From assembly GCA_021399445.1 (NCBI GenBank), contig JAJTUQ010000001.1, forward strand, positions 2,914,001 through 2,978,000: a DNA stretch of 64,000 nt, given 5' to 3'. The notes under the pieces are model-generated. The model was not told the origin of the DNA, searched no databases, and saw only the letters and a list, made by a program, of their open reading frames with translations. The stretch is from Xylogone sp. PMI_703. Its lineage: Eukaryota > Ascomycota > Leotiomycetes. How positions within the stretch are numbered: the first letter of the stretch is position 1; each line of letters begins with the position of its first letter. Made by a program: the position numbers and the translations under genes. Shown here piece by piece: positions 1 through 13,128 of the stretch.

Positions 1-1933
1 CCAAGATTTATCAGAATCAGGTGCTAGCGCCTGGACAAAGGATCATTATGGACTACAAGAATATCCCATTATTATTCGTTGTCAAAACTGTCCAACTCAT
101 GAATTTAGGCATGGAGAAACCAGCACCGGGAGCTCCAGCATCATCGGATCCTCGAGCACGGGGGATTTTGACCACCCAATCTATCGTCACATTTTACAAA
201 GATGCAAAATCTCCCATAAAACTCAAGGGTTCAGCAAGACGTCCAGCGGCAAATAGTATCATCGCGCCGGATTTCAAATTTGAAGATATGGGAATTGGTG
301 GATTAGATACTGAGTTCGGTGCTATCTTTCGGAGAGCTTTTGCTTCTCGTATCTTCCCCCCTGGACTCATTGAGAAATTAGGTATCCAGCACGTGAAAGG
401 TATCCTGTTATATGGACCACCAGGTACCGGAAAGACACTCATTGCACGTCAGATTGGAAAGATGTTGAATGCAAGAGAGCCTAAGGTTATCAATGGACCT
501 GAAGTGCTGAATAAGTACGTCGGTCAGTCTGAAGAGAACATCCGAAAGCTGTTCGCCGATGCAGAGAAAGAATACAAAGAAAAAGGAGAGGAAAGTGGTC
601 TTCATATTATCATCTTCGATGAACTCGATGCTGTGTGCAAGCAACGAGGTAGCGGTACTAGTGGTGGCACTGGTGTTGGGGATAGTGTCGTCAATCAGTT
701 GCTTGCGAAGCTCGATGGTGTCGACCAGCTCAACAATATCCTCCTCATTGGTATGACTAATCGTAAGGATATGATTGATGATGCTTTGCTTCGTCCTGGT
801 CGTTTGGAAGTACATATGGAAATCTCCTTGCCAGATGAACACGGCAGAGCACAGATCCTTAAAATCCATACTGCGAAGATGAGGGACAATAACGTCATGG
901 ACACTGATGTTGATCTGCTAGAGCTGGCTCATCTCACTAAAAATTTCTCAGGAGCTGAAATCGGAGGTCTGGTCAAGTCCGCCTCATCCTTTGCGTTCAA
1001 TCGCCATGTTAAAGTCGGCACTGTAGCTGGTGTGAGTGACGATATTGAGAATATGAAAGTAAACCGCAGTGATTTTATGAACGCTCTTGATGAGGTTAAA
1101 CCTGCATTTGGTGTATCGGAAGAAGAGTTGGAGACTGCCATGATGGCAGGTATTCTCCATTTCAGTCCTTATATTGAAACCATCCTCAAAGACGGTCGAC
1201 TCTTTGTGGAGATGGTACGCTCATCAGAGACCACTTCTCTGCTTTCCGTTTTGCTTCATGGACCACCTGGATCTGGCAAGACAGCGCTAGCAGCCAAGAT
1301 TGCCAAGGAGTCCGGATTCCCCTTTATCAAGCTCGTATCAGCTGAAAACATGGTCGGCTTCAGCGAGATGGCTAAAATCCAATACTTGAACAAGGTCTTT
1401 ACAGATGCATACAAGTCTCCACAGAACATTGTTGTTGTGGATAACATTGAGCGAATCATCGAATGGGTCCCCATTGGACCCAGATTCTCTAATCCGGTCC
1501 TTCAGGCACTCATGGTTCTTTTAACGAAGAATCCCCCTCATGTAAGTCTCATCTAGATGCAATGCTATAAGGAAGCAAGAGTGCTAATCAGCAAATGTAG
1601 CCACGTCGTCTCCTAATTCTGGGCACGACATCCCAACGCTCAGTCCTCAAGCAATTAGATCTCCAGGCAATTTTCAACAGAGAACTTGCTGTGCCTAATG
1701 TCAATACACAAGCCGAGCTCTCATCTATCTTGCGCCAGGTGCAAGCCTTTGATAACGAAAATGATCTTGCGAGATCACTTGATGAGCTAAGTGGCATCAC
1801 AGGTACGAGCGATGTTGGAGTAGGCATCAAAAAGGTCCTGCTTGCTATTGGCGAAGCTAAGCAGGAAGGAGGAGACGTGCCAGCAAGATTTGCAGATGTC
1901 ATGGCTCAGCAAATTGCAGCCAGTCGGGATTAA
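1..1933 (+). CDS. SEC18: Vesicular-fusion ATPase Sec18/NSF, 5' partial
   Basis: AAA+ ATPase that disassembles cis-SNARE complexes with alpha-SNAP so that membrane fusion can continue in ER-Golgi, endosomal and vacuolar traffic. The frame is open from base 3, so the start and most of the N domain lie outside the window. Exons are 1-1541 and 1601-1933; the intron 1542-1600 (GTAAGT...TAG, 59 nt, CTAAT branch) is phase 0 and joins ...PPH to PRRLLILGTTSQRS. About 623 residues are visible. D1 has Walker A GPPGTGKT near visible residue 137, Walker B IIIFDELDA and the second region of homology with ALLRPGRLE. D2 has Walker A GPPGSGKT, followed by the conserved LILGTTSQRS segment encoded in exon 2. 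Every key ATPase motif looks intact. It is convergent with the Lte1-like gene. Identification is firm. Confidence 0.96.
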
Positions 1934-2898
1934 GGTTTAAGAAATTTGGAAGGGGCAAACGGTAAAAGGCAACATTTCTGTCTAAATATAATAGACCTAT
2001 GACATAAAGATAGAGGAGGAAAAAAGGGTGGTTCAGTTAATGAGCTTATGTTTTATGAATCTATTACAGCATCTACTTTGCTAGAATTTACCCTAGACAA
2101 GACCTTTTCATTCTCGTATGAATAATCTTGACCTAAGGCAATAGGCATGGATAGTATCTAGTAGGTGTTTAAGTGCACAGTACCGCTCACCAACAACACG
2201 CCATATCTAATTTTTATGTGGTAGGATATCTTATATATGTAGAAAGTAATTATATATTTATCATAAATTCTCTCTAAGAATCATCTAGGGACCCCCCCAT
2301 AAAAGGAACCACAAGCACTTAACGCATGTAAAGGATATGCCCCCAACTACCTCCCCAAAGATTTCCACAAACTGCCTCTCCAACGCCAAAAATAGGGGGT
2401 CCAAAACCACTTGCATTATATATGTTTGCTCTTGAAAGTCAATAAAAGAAAAGCGGGGGTATAAAGTCCGATCATATATATTTTGCCCTCAATAAACGCG
2501 CCTCGCCAGGCCATTACTCGAAGCCATCCTGACAAAATAGAAAATCAGAAACGAAACGAGTTGAGAAATCATATGAAAACGCAGGAGATGGAGCTGGCTG
2601 TAAAGACCACACAGACAAGGAAAATTTTGTAATAGCTCGTGCAATATGCATCGATGGAGTGTATATTGACACTGTATATATTCCTGGGGATGGAAGACTG
2701 GAGACAAGGAGATTCGTAAGATTGTAGATCGCTCTGCTTGATATATAATGATATGACTCTTTATAATCCAATGCAATTGAGATGGTGATCGTTATAGTTT
2801 TGTAGGAAAATGGAATATAAAGCGAGTGAGGTCGGTAGAGCAGTTGCCGAGAGGCGGCTGGTTGTATAACAGATATCGTGACGGTGATAAGTGATATC
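1934..2898. other. Tail-to-tail intergenic region
   Basis: AT-rich spacer between the convergent SEC18 and Lte1-like genes, presumably holding both 3' untranslated regions. It has AT-rich stretches such as those around 2230-2280 and a C run near 2290. The short reading frames here have no recognisable features. No gene is supported. Confidence 0.7.
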
Positions 2899-5800
2899 TC
2901 ACTTCTGAATCATCTTTCCGTACTTGGTAATCTCTTCATCGCTCAAAGCTGCCATCCAAAGACAGCGCTCCGTGATACCTTCAATAGGTAGAAACCGGTA
3001 CATTAGGCTTGCCTCCAAAAGACGTAACAGGTTCTTGACGATAGTAGCATCTGTTCTCCTTCTTTCGAAGTTCACCAACGGTTCGGTAGTAGGTGTGCTA
3101 GCTATTTGACTTGGACGCTCTGAATTAACAAGCAGATCATGAGTGTATATACCCACAAAAGGAATACATCCCTGATCCACGCCTACACACTCCATCTCGG
3201 CACGAAGGCTGTAGAAGTTTGAGGATGGCGTCACTAGAGACTCAAGCTCCCGAAGGGTCTGCAAATCTGTGGCCGCAACATGAGACCAAGTATCTGTAAG
3301 ACGAGATATATCTTTGGAGGTAAGGGCAACGGTAAGCTGTGTCATGGTGGCAAAGTTGCGCAGCTTTCGGCAGTGTGCCGCAACATGGATGTATTTGGTG
3401 ATACATCGGACCCGTTCTTCCAGATCTTGAGTGAGGACGATCTCTGACATAGCCCATTTGACCATGAGATTGAAACGTGCAATAACAACTTCAATGCCCT
3501 TCGGCTCATTAGTTCGGAGAAATTCAACCCACGAGCGAGACTCTGTCGATGTCTCCTTCCAACGCATCTCAATCAGATCCTTCCAATCAATCTCATTAAG
3601 TGCATCCTTCTCAATCAATGTAAACTGTTGTGCAAGGACCAATGAATCAAACGCAAGAATAAAAGGTAAGTGAGACGATGTTTTTCGGGAGGGCTCGGAT
3701 GGACCATAAGATCTTTGCGGATCTTCTGTAGGCAGCGCCCCTTTTTCTACGCCGAATCCTCCAGTGACTGCCGTTGGGGTGATATCAGGTGTTGGAGGAG
3801 TCACCACTTTATGTGGTTGGTGGGCAACCAGTTCACCGATATGAGGGAGTTTATTCGTACTTGACTGCTGATTTGTCGGTATAACTACAGGTGGTGTAGA
3901 AGGATGGTGGAGTGGATGAGTGGGTAATTCCATATCTTTGAGACTACCGGTGTGGAGTGGGGGAAATGTTGATGTAGAAAGCGAATCATGCGCAGTATAT
4001 TCAGTTCGAGATATAACCTCCATAGACATCTCTGAGGAGAGATCACTTCGATCCCCGCTATCACTATCCAAGAAGGACTGATTGATACTCTCAGAATTAC
4101 GAGCAGGTCCACCTGGAGCCTCACTCTCCATGGCTTCTGCTTTCTCAATAAAATCATAGGATGGGTGAGCAGACTCCACCTGCCCTCGATTATCTTCTCG
4201 TTCGGAACTGGACTCGCGAAGGATTGAGATCTCTGACCAGCCACGCGCTTCTCTAGCATCCACCAAGCCCTCATATGTGGACTCACGATCTAGCAGTGGA
4301 ATGGAGGAATATGATTCCACAGATCTCGAACCAGCTTGAGGCTCCAGCATACCCGTAGGCTTGTAGACGGTAGGCTTCAGTTCTTCAACTAGATTATGTT
4401 GAGGATGATACGTGGCCGGGTTAGGGTCAGACTCCCGGAAAATCTCTACTTCTTCAATCACTGGTTCTTCGGTGCGCCTGTCATGGCTACCATGACCATT
4501 TGACATTTCGACTGCTCGTATTATTGGTACACCAAAACTGTCCCTCATTGCGGGCATCTCACGCGGAATGCTGATATTCGAGGCATCTGACCGTCGCTGC
4601 TCGAATTTACCTTCCAACTTCAACAAAGCAGATTCGACACCACCATCGTCATCCTCGTCATCTGGTATTTGGGCGAGTAACTGAGCTTCCTTCTCGAAGG
4701 AAGGACGCATGTTAGGTTGTGACGAATGAGTGCTGAAAAGCGATATTCGCTGCTGTACTGGCGGGGCTTCAGCCAACGCTCCTAAAGAGAATTGACGACT
4801 ATCCTGCGCTGACCGGATGTCACTGTATCCAATTTCAACATAACTGTCAGTTTCCTCGTCGAGCATATATGAGCTTCGTATGGATTCGGAGTATGCTAAG
4901 GAGCCAGTTGATGCAGTTCTACGGAGAACTTGATGGTTGAGCTGCCCAACATGGCTAGCAGCCCTGAGATCACCACCGGGGCGCCTTCTTAGAACTCGGA
5001 GAGGGAGGGGAGGCACTGGAGAGGAGACTCTGTTGCTCTCTTCCCCTGATACCGTGGTAGCATCAAAACTACGTGTATCAGCCCTCGTAAAGCCGCTATG
5101 GTAGGAAGCATAGCGGCGTAGCGAGACTGAGCGTTTAGCCCGATATGACGGTCCCATAGAGTATTGCCCAGTGAGACCGCGATCAACTATACGGATCCTA
5201 TCTTGAGGCGCTTGGGAATAAACTGTTTCTGAATCTCGATCAAACGAGTGTCCATGCAAGTTTTGATGGCCCAGAAGATGAGATGATCTTCTTGGGGTTC
5301 CAGCTGGTCTTCCCGGAGGTGTCGAAGGAGGAGTCGGGCCGGCAGATGGCTGCATGAAGGCGTCTGTAAATGTATCCATAGATCGACTCATCGAGAGAGC
5401 ACCTGACATAACTGGCATGTTCCTGGATGTAGTTCCATCAACAATCAAAATAGATTTACTTCCCGTGCTCATCTCACTGTTTACATCCCGGTATCTACGA
5501 GGGCTCGGCGGTCTTAAGGCTGCAATATCTGGAGCAGAAGAGACTTGTGCATCACGGTTAAGACTGCTGTGCATGGATCTATGCCCGCTTGAGGCACCGC
5601 TCTCAATATCCGCGTCTTCTCGTACGGCTTTCTTGAAATGCTCGGCAACTTCAGCTCCGAGAAGATCGATACGAGGCTGCCCATTTGATGTGGTATTTTT
5701 TGACTTTGCCTGTGGTACAACAGCCGTTCCTGGTAACCTATTGATAGTAGCTCCTCGGGCCCCAAGAGGTGGTATGTTTGGAAAGCTACCTAGGGTTGGG

Positions 5801-8364
5801 GATGCGTTTATGGTAGAAGGAGTTCTAGTACTTAAAGCTCGGCGCACGCTGCCCAGAAGTTTCCTCATCCCCGGTCCTGACATCGCAGCTGGTGCCTTCT
5901 GGTTTACTGTTATCCGGGGAAGGGGACTTAAACGATTTGTTTCAGATGGCGTGCCCGGAGCAACAGCTTCCACGTAGCCTTCCGCAGGAGGAAGTACATT
6001 GCCTCTGACCAAGCTTCCGGCATAAGGAAGTGCAAGGAGAAGCTCGGTACTCTTGTAGAGGACTTTCTGGACAGGTTGCTGCGGCATTCGATTATCTCTG
6101 ATGGAATCGGAGAAGCTTCCACTTCGCTTGTGAGAATGGCCTTGGGCGGGTCTTACCCTTTTCCCAGTCAATGCCTTTGGTGTTGTGGCTACAAGCTGAG
6201 CTGTTTCACGAATCACAGCCTGAACGGGATGGGCTCCTAATGGATGAGCGGTGCCAGGGATTCTAGCACATGTAGGGAACGAGCACGACACAAAGTCTTC
6301 GCTGCTGACAATGCTTGTAGGTGACAGTGGTGGTTCTACTGGCTCAAGGCCTCGTGTCTGAGGCTGTGCCTGCGGGTGCTGGATAACAGGCTGTTGGGAT
6401 GCAATGAAAGATGGGATCCGACCAGCCCGCGAGACGTCTGCAAAAAAGTTGTGGTCATGGACTGGGGCTTGCTCTTGCTCCACGACGAACTCAGGCTCGA
6501 TGATACCATCCAGGCGTGGTGGGCCCTCAGGATGTTCCTCCCAGAAACTCGGATCAAGATTCGGGTCTCGATGTCCCGCTATTCCTCCAGGGGTAATAGG
6601 GGCGGACACTCCAAGGTCTATATCAAATTCGGGTCCATCCCAGTACAGAGCGCATACTCTTCTCCAGCATTTCTTGATCTCGCCCAAAAGTTTCAGCTGT
6701 GCCTTGTTGGGCTCCTCATCTTGGCAAAGCTCGTCAACAAATGCATTGAGTAAATCGCAGAAGGATTTGCGCAGCCAGTACTCGAGCACAAAATCATCCA
6801 GGAAATAATTCAGGATCCAGTGTCTTATGGCAACAAAAGTCCTGACTCTGACTACTGTACCGACTTCATCAGACCTGCCTAGAGCCCACCTCAGCCTTGC
6901 AATCAGCATGTGCAGTAAGTCATCCGGGCTCAGGAACGATCTGTAGGTGAGGAAGAAATCAGAGAGAAGATCATAGTCCACAAACGTAGGCGAAGTAATT
7001 TCGGCGACAATTCTAGCAGGCGTTGCAGCTTTGATACTTCCATTCATAGAATATCGTACAACTGAGGGGTGATCACACGCTGGCTTGAACGTAAGTGCGT
7101 CATATATCTCGGGCAGAATCGGTCTCTGTTGTTTCATAATCGTAGGTGGCGAAGGAACAGCGGCCGGATCAAAAGTGCCTTGTGAGGGCATAGATGCAAT
7201 ATGCGGTTGGGGAGACGCATCGGAATGTCGCCTGGATATGATTCGTGTCGGGCGATGAGAACTAGGGTCTCTTTGAGAAGAAGGGTGATCTCTATGAGAG
7301 AAGATGCTAGATCGCATATCATCTGCCGTGCTATAGGAGGAGCCTCGAAAGAAGACCGTCCCACGCACACTGAATCTCGGTGTGCCTATTCGATATGACG
7401 GAATAGGCACTTCCAACGTCGGCACAGCACCATTGTGTTCAGACGTGGATAGCCCTCTAGGTCTAGGTCTCTCGATTATGACCTTGAAATCTCCAGTCTC
7501 AGAGACATCAATTGGGTGTTGCCCTCCGTCTACGGTAGATTCCGAAAGTGCACGTCGATGCCGGGGAAATTGACTTGGGGTTCGTACAAGAGGAGGGCGC
7601 TCTGCTCCCGGTCTTTTTGCAGTCGAAGAGGAGGGTGTAGCAGTAAATGAATCATCGTTCTGTCTCGCCTCTTCACTGCTGTCACGAGATACCAAAGCAT
7701 CAAGTCCAGCAGTGCTGGGTGGAGTCACAGGAAATACAAAGCTAGGCGGGGGGTATCGTTGGTGTGCGGGACGTATTGTAGGCCTAGATTTAAACATCAG
7801 CATCAATTACACTGCTCGGTAGATTATATGCAATTCAAAGATGAATGAGGTGCTCTGGTGGTGATAGCGCTGCTACGGTTGAGACTGCGCCGCAGCGATT
7901 TTTCCTTCTTACCGCAAGTATATTCTGCCATTATTCCCAACATTGGCGACGGTGAACTGCCTGCCTTCTCGCCCCGAACCTCCAGAGCCACCATCCGGAG
8001 TGATATCGAATTTGGCATTTTCCGTATCTCTTTTGACGCGGTGCGAACCACCGCTCTTCTTGCGCAAGCCTTCCTGGCGCGGCAGCTTCTTCCTCATAAG
8101 CTCTGGTGAGCGACTACCTGCCGTCTTAGTTCGCGAGGGAGAAGAGAGCTTGTCTCCATGTCCCGTGAAGGTGTCCTGATCTCCTCCACTGGGCGCGGCG
8201 AGGCCAACGGTGTTGGTGAATCGACCGCGCGGCGAGAGTCGATCTCGCTGGCGGTTTCGCAGGCTCTCTGGAGTTCTGGCGGGAGAGCGTGCTGGTGAAT
8301 GGGCAGGTGAGTGGTAGGGAGAATTGGCCGGCGAGGTGGCCAGGACAGAGGGGGATTCAGCCAT
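2899..8364 (-). CDS. Lte1-like Ras-family guanine nucleotide exchange factor
   Basis: Predicted exchange factor for a Ras-family GTPase. Exons are 8364-7913 and 7783-2899; the 129-nt intron 7784-7912 (GTAAGA...TCTAG) joins ...GRIYLR to PTIRPAHQR through a split Arg codon, giving 1778 aa. The first in-frame ATG at 8364 is taken as the start; the frame extends slightly upstream only through non-ATG codons. Roughly: residues 1-150 are Ser/Pro/Arg-rich with repeated SPA/HSPA units, 385-505 form the RasGEF_N (REM) module (YDLLSDFFLTYRSFL), 510-1520 are a long disordered and acidic region, and 1523-1770 form the CDC25-type RasGEF domain running to the C-terminus. REM at one end and GEF at the other is the architecture of yeast Lte1, which acts at the bud cortex in mitotic exit. 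The Lte1 assignment comes from architecture only; another fungal RasGEF is possible. Confidence 0.88.
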
Positions 8365-8366
8365 TG

Positions 8367-8867
8367 CTACGGACACTGCTTGCGCGAAGCTGCACCTGCT
8401 CCGGCGTGTATCTCTATAATCGCTTCATCGAGGGCGACTGGTGTGTGATGGTGGTAGATTCGAGCAACGACGCGATACTCAGTACCAGTGGTTACTTGAG
8501 GGAGCGAATGAGTGGAAGCCAGCTTTGGAGAAGCACCGTTGGAGAGGGCGAGCAAAGCAGGCGGGACGAACCCGGAAGGGGGATAGGGGGAGAGCAGCGG
8601 CAGGATTCCTGGCTGGGTTTGGGCTGGAGCACGGGGCGTGGGCCGGGTGGCTGGTGGCCATGAGTCGTTGCTTTTGGGCTCGTGGGCATCGACCGAGCAC
8701 CCAGCGGCGGCCATAGCAACCGAGCCCTGGCCACCCAGCACTGGATTACCACCACCCGGATCCAGCAAATGTAAATTCACAAGTCCTTGGAATATGTGTG
8801 CAATGTCCAGTACAGTACAGGCGGTACGATGTAATGATTCCATCAATTTGCGTTGAGTACTGTCCAT
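8367..8867 (-). CDS. Doubtful 166-codon ORF just upstream of the RasGEF gene
   Basis: ATG-initiated frame on the same strand as the Lte1-like gene. The ATG at 8867 has a favourable context (GCCATGG) and the TAG at 8369-8367 lies 2 nt before the RasGEF ATG at 8364. The translation begins MDSTQRKLMESLHRTACTVL, followed by a hydrophobic helical stretch, a Pro-rich middle and a C-terminal part ending SRKQCP. I recognise no domain. It could be a small gene, a long upstream ORF in the RasGEF leader, an alternative first exon, or chance. The region contains GTAC words typical of the intergenic DNA nearby, which argues for untranslated sequence. Confidence 0.25.
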   Translation of the reverse strand: MDSTQRKLMESLHRTACTVLDIAHIFQGLVNLHLLDPGGGNPVLGGQGSVAMAAAGCSVDAHEPKSNDSWPPATRPTPRAPAQTQPGILPLLSPYPPSGFVPPALLALSNGASPKLASTHSLPQVTTGTEYRVVARIYHHHTPVALDEAIIEIHAGAGAASRKQCP

Positions 8868-11800
8868 GGCTCCGAGACCAGTCCTTCTATTATTAGGACT
8901 TCCAGAGCTGATATCATGTTTCTAAGCTCAAAAGCAAGCAGCAAATAGTGCAACAGCAGCTGCTGGTCGCCTCTTTCCTGTGGTGATTGTTGGCCACAAC
9001 CATCGTACAGCGGTGGTACAGTACCGTAGCTCTGTCTGTGCCAGACTACTATCCAGCTATGCAGACATTAGTGTTCTCGCGCTGTAGCACCAGCACCACC
9101 ATACCACGAGCTACCTGCCCTACAGAGAGACTCCACTGAGAGAGGTGAGAGAAAGGGAGCAAAGCCAACGTGCTTCCGGCCCCACCACCCCGACTCCCAC
9201 ACCGAACAGCGTGCCATCAGAGGTCCTGAACATCTCGATAGAAGCCAGCTTAGGGCGGAAGAAGATCACAACCGTTGCAACAACTACGGGGCAGGGTGGG
9301 TGATCATCGCTGCAAAAACGTGCCTGAACTTGTGAGAAAGGCAGCCCGATGAAGACATGCCTCTTGTCCTCTCCATCTCATCTGCCCCTCGTCGCCCGGT
9401 TCGAGTTCTTGAGGTCATCGATACAAGTAACGGGCCGATACGCTTTCTCTCACGGGTCCTCAGACAGTTCGGGCCAACCTACCGTACAACCGTCATGCCT
9501 GTGAGCGCTCCGCTCCGCACCGTTTGGTGACAGCTGCTAGTGAGACCGTTGATTGGCCGGTACTCCGTAGTCTTGCAACGAAAAGAAAGGGCTCCTTTTG
9601 GGGATCGGTGCACTGCGCGCTGCCTGGAGCAACGAGACCACGGCAGAAGTCCGGGAGGTGGTTCATCGCCTTGAATCCGATGCCCCAGCAGGCACCACGG
9701 CATCTCTCGTTTCCAACTCGCTGGGTTCTGGGCGTGAGATCCACGAAAGGGCCCAGAGAGTGAGAGTGACGCCACGGCCGCCTGCAACCGGCGCATAGCA
9801 TCTTCAGCATCATACGTCCACCGCTGAACACCGCGCGAAACGCATCTCGCAGTTTATGTGCCGGCTATTTTCAATTCCAGGTCCTCGTCCTGTTCACTCA
9901 CTGTATCCTCTACCTGGATTGGGGCAGCCCAAAGCAGGTTAGACACCTGGGATGAACCAGGATCCGACGAGTGCAGGGCCCTAACAGTGACCAGATCGGG
10001 AAAGCAACAACCTCGTCCAGCCCTCTGCATACTTCGGCCATGGACAATTTGGCAGTGTTATGCAGGAGCCAGTCTGTGCGACGCTCGCCCACTCAAATCC
10101 ATTGGCCATGGGCTGAGCTGACGATTTTTATTGTTCCTCCAAGGAAGGACTGCCTTGTCCTCATTGCTTGCTTTGCTCTGCTTAGAGTCGCCTTACTTTT
10201 TGCTTAAATGGTAGCAGACAAACAATGCTGGAACGGGAGTCAATTGCTGCTGCGCCTAGGCCGTGGCGTTCCAACGGAAGGCCTCTTGACCAGTTGACCA
10301 GTGCACATCCTCAAACCGAGCCCACGCACCGTGTCAAAGCGGTCGGTAGATGAGATCCCCCAATAAGTTGACGCGTCTGGACCAAGGAAGAAGCAAGCAA
10401 AGTACATCTGTAGCTCCTCCATACGCAGTCATCATGATGCCATAGCGGTACTGTATTCTCAAAAGCGTTCTCACCGCGGACTGTGGCCCCATTTGGTATG
10501 CGCTCACCTCCGTGACTGCTCTTTGCTCAGGCCGAGAAACGAACCGTACCGGCTTCAAGTTATTCAGTCATGTGCTTCCCGAATACTCGGGATGATGGTC
10601 CAATAGAGTTGCTCCAGCTACCCGGTTCAATCTTCTACCACTCCGTGACTTTGTGCTCCAGCGGTCTCTAGACGGACGTTAGGTACCTCCGATACCTGCA
10701 GCCCGTCCGGTACGGCAGCAGAGATGGAATGAATGCCATTGACTATCCAGGAATTGGAAAAAGCCCCGAAGGAGCACACCAACGCCCCTGCTGGTGCGTT
10801 AATTAGCCTCTGGTGCTGTACGCGTTTTGTGTGATCTCAGATTTAGAACCCACGCCGCCGGAAGGGGACCTTTGTGCTCCCCGAGCAAACTCCGTAAGCC
10901 CTATTGCGGCCCTATGCCGTGCGCTGCGAGGTGTCTTATTTGAGCCTTGGAATCCAGGCATAAAATCCGTGCAAATTACCAAGGGGCAACACAGCCTCAG
11001 CTGTGTGTCTACGCGAGTGTCGCGACTCGCTCCTGCTTCCCCGGAGATGGATGTGTCCAGTTTAGGACTATGCTACCGTCCCTAACGCGCCGGCACTTGA
11101 GAGGAACGTGAGCACGGCAGTTCGCTCTGTTGAGCACTTGGTCAACGACATGCGAAGTGACTGCACACGCACCTCGCAGCAGCGCCGTGGGATTTGGGGT
11201 TCAGAGACGCTGCTCCAGTGCCATTATTGAACACAAGGGCAAAGGGCTCAAGCCTCACCAGCACTCTATTTCCCGAGTCACATTGCATCCAGATCTGCAG
11301 GTCCAGACTGTGTGCCCTTTGCAATCTCTCGCAGTTGTCGAGGATAACGTGACCTTCAGCAAATTGAGAGCGGGCTGTCATAAAAGGATGGTGGACAGTT
11401 CAAGGCCTGGGCATAAATGAGAGAAGGCCGTCGTCATCGTCAGGCCCAACCCAAGATACTGTAGAGAGCGGCAAGAGGGCAGGGCAGGTACCAAGGTACG
11501 GTCCCGAGGGTCCTGTGCAAACGCGGTCGTGATGAGCCCTGACGTCAAAAGACTCTACCTGCTACAACAGGGGAGACTCGAAAGCATAAACTTGCCCAGT
11601 AACACAGCACAACGGATGTAGCGACATCTGCACTCTGCAAAGCACAGACAGAACAATGCCGTACCACAGTACAGACAAACTGACCTGACGTCAAAAATGC
11701 TCTCTTGTGCAGAGAGTTTGTGGAGAAAGTACTTCCTCCAAACGCCCCCACCGGAGATCTCAAGTCGTAGATAGATCTAAACGCAATCCTACGGAGAAAG

Positions 11801-13128
11801 GCAGTTCCGTAGAAAACGACAGTACCGACGCTGTAAGTTGTCGTACCTGTAGAGCAAATCGTGAACTGAGACTCGCTTGAAAGGCACGCGATTGTTACAG
11901 GCGGGAATTGTGTGATATTATGCATGTTAACTGCACATGTACCCGCCTTGCCCATAATATGCATGCACCACCCAGACCCCACGTTGATGGCAGTAAGATT
12001 AACCAAGCAAAAAGCCCACGGCAGCAAGCCGAGGCCAAGCACGGCACAACCATAATCAACTATTATCAGACAATTGAAACATCGGACGACAAAGCAAAGG
12101 AGATGGCTGCACATAACGTCGAGTATGAACGTCCATGACCAACTACAGTAATAACTAGTCCTGACTTTCCGCCCCCAGCGTCGTAACAGCTGGTACCCAT
12201 CATCATCTCGTATTACCCAGAACGATCTACCATTCAACTTGAACTACCATAAAAGGGGACATAACTCCGTAAGATTGCTTGTATTCCTTAGCGATATGAG
12301 AATGAAAGCACGCGGGCAACAAACAGTGGGGTTGAAGGTGCCCTATCATTCTCCTCCCCCCTCCTCAGCCACCCCCGGGTTGACGCTCGTTTGATTAACC
12401 CATTCAATGCGTTGCTCTCGGCCGGGAGACACATGACATCTCCCAATCTCTTAGGTACGAGGGACTATCAATTATATCGAGTGCTATTACTGGGGGGTTT
12501 TTAGATGCAGGAACGGAACTAAACTGAATTGTAAACGTCTTGGATTGGTCAGTGTGTTGCGATTCCTCCTTTCTGCTTGTTAGGAGCAGGGTTTCGTCTG
12601 CAGGTATAAACATCCATCATAAGAAGAGATGGAGTAGTTAGGTAGACAGCGTGCTACAAATGGCCAGCGAGGTCTCTCATAATGATAAGACCCTCCCACT
12701 GTGGAAAATGCCACGGCATATGTCTCTGCCGGCCCTGTATCCCGCATAACTTAGAAATCTTAAGATCTATCCATTGTATCACATTCATTACGTATCACCA
12801 ATGCACTAGCTTCAAGATAATCGCAATTGAAACCTTTTCATTTCATTGATCTCGGATTTCGAATTTGGATTGGACTAATTACCCCTACACAAATAACCAG
12901 GCCGACAATATTCGGCTGAATCTTCATGATGTTCCTTCCTGACGGGTACTAATCTGAAGTAAAAACAAGTGAAGCAAACTCAGCTACTAAGAAGGGTGTC
13001 GTAGACTCATAACACAGACAAAAACAGATAACTCCAGATAGAATGCAACCCACAGTAAAATAATCCCACAAAAACGCCGTGCCGATTGCCTTTTTTTACT
13101 TCCATCCCCCTAAGATGGCCACTCCCCC
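8868..13128. other. Long gene-free region upstream of the RasGEF gene
   Basis: About 4.3 kb with no convincing gene. It holds GTAC words (9016-9028), one TACTCCGTA (9561-9569), two perfect TGACGTCA sites (11540 and 11686) and a C-rich patch near 12350-12380. The longest frame, 230 codons at 11545-12237 on the minus strand, is Cys/Trp-rich without domain-like features. The 3' end should hold the trailer of the gene at 13129. Confidence 0.6.
11540..11693. promoter_or_regulatory. Pair of palindromic CRE-type sites (TGACGTCA)
   Basis: TGACGTCA occurs at 11540-11547 and 11686-11693, both inside the 13-base word CCTGACGTCAAAA in the same orientation, 146 bases apart. TGACGTCA is the known target of ATF/CREB-class bZIP factors. 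No gene starts within 3 kb, so the controlled gene is unknown. Confidence 0.4.

Noticed and set aside
5354..5977. 207-codon plus-strand frame
   Set aside because: Antisense to the disordered middle of the RasGEF gene; no independent signal.
11545..12237. 230-codon minus-strand frame
   Set aside because: Cys/Trp/Phe-rich translation without a domain, signal or exon pattern; it looks like a chance frame in intergenic DNA.
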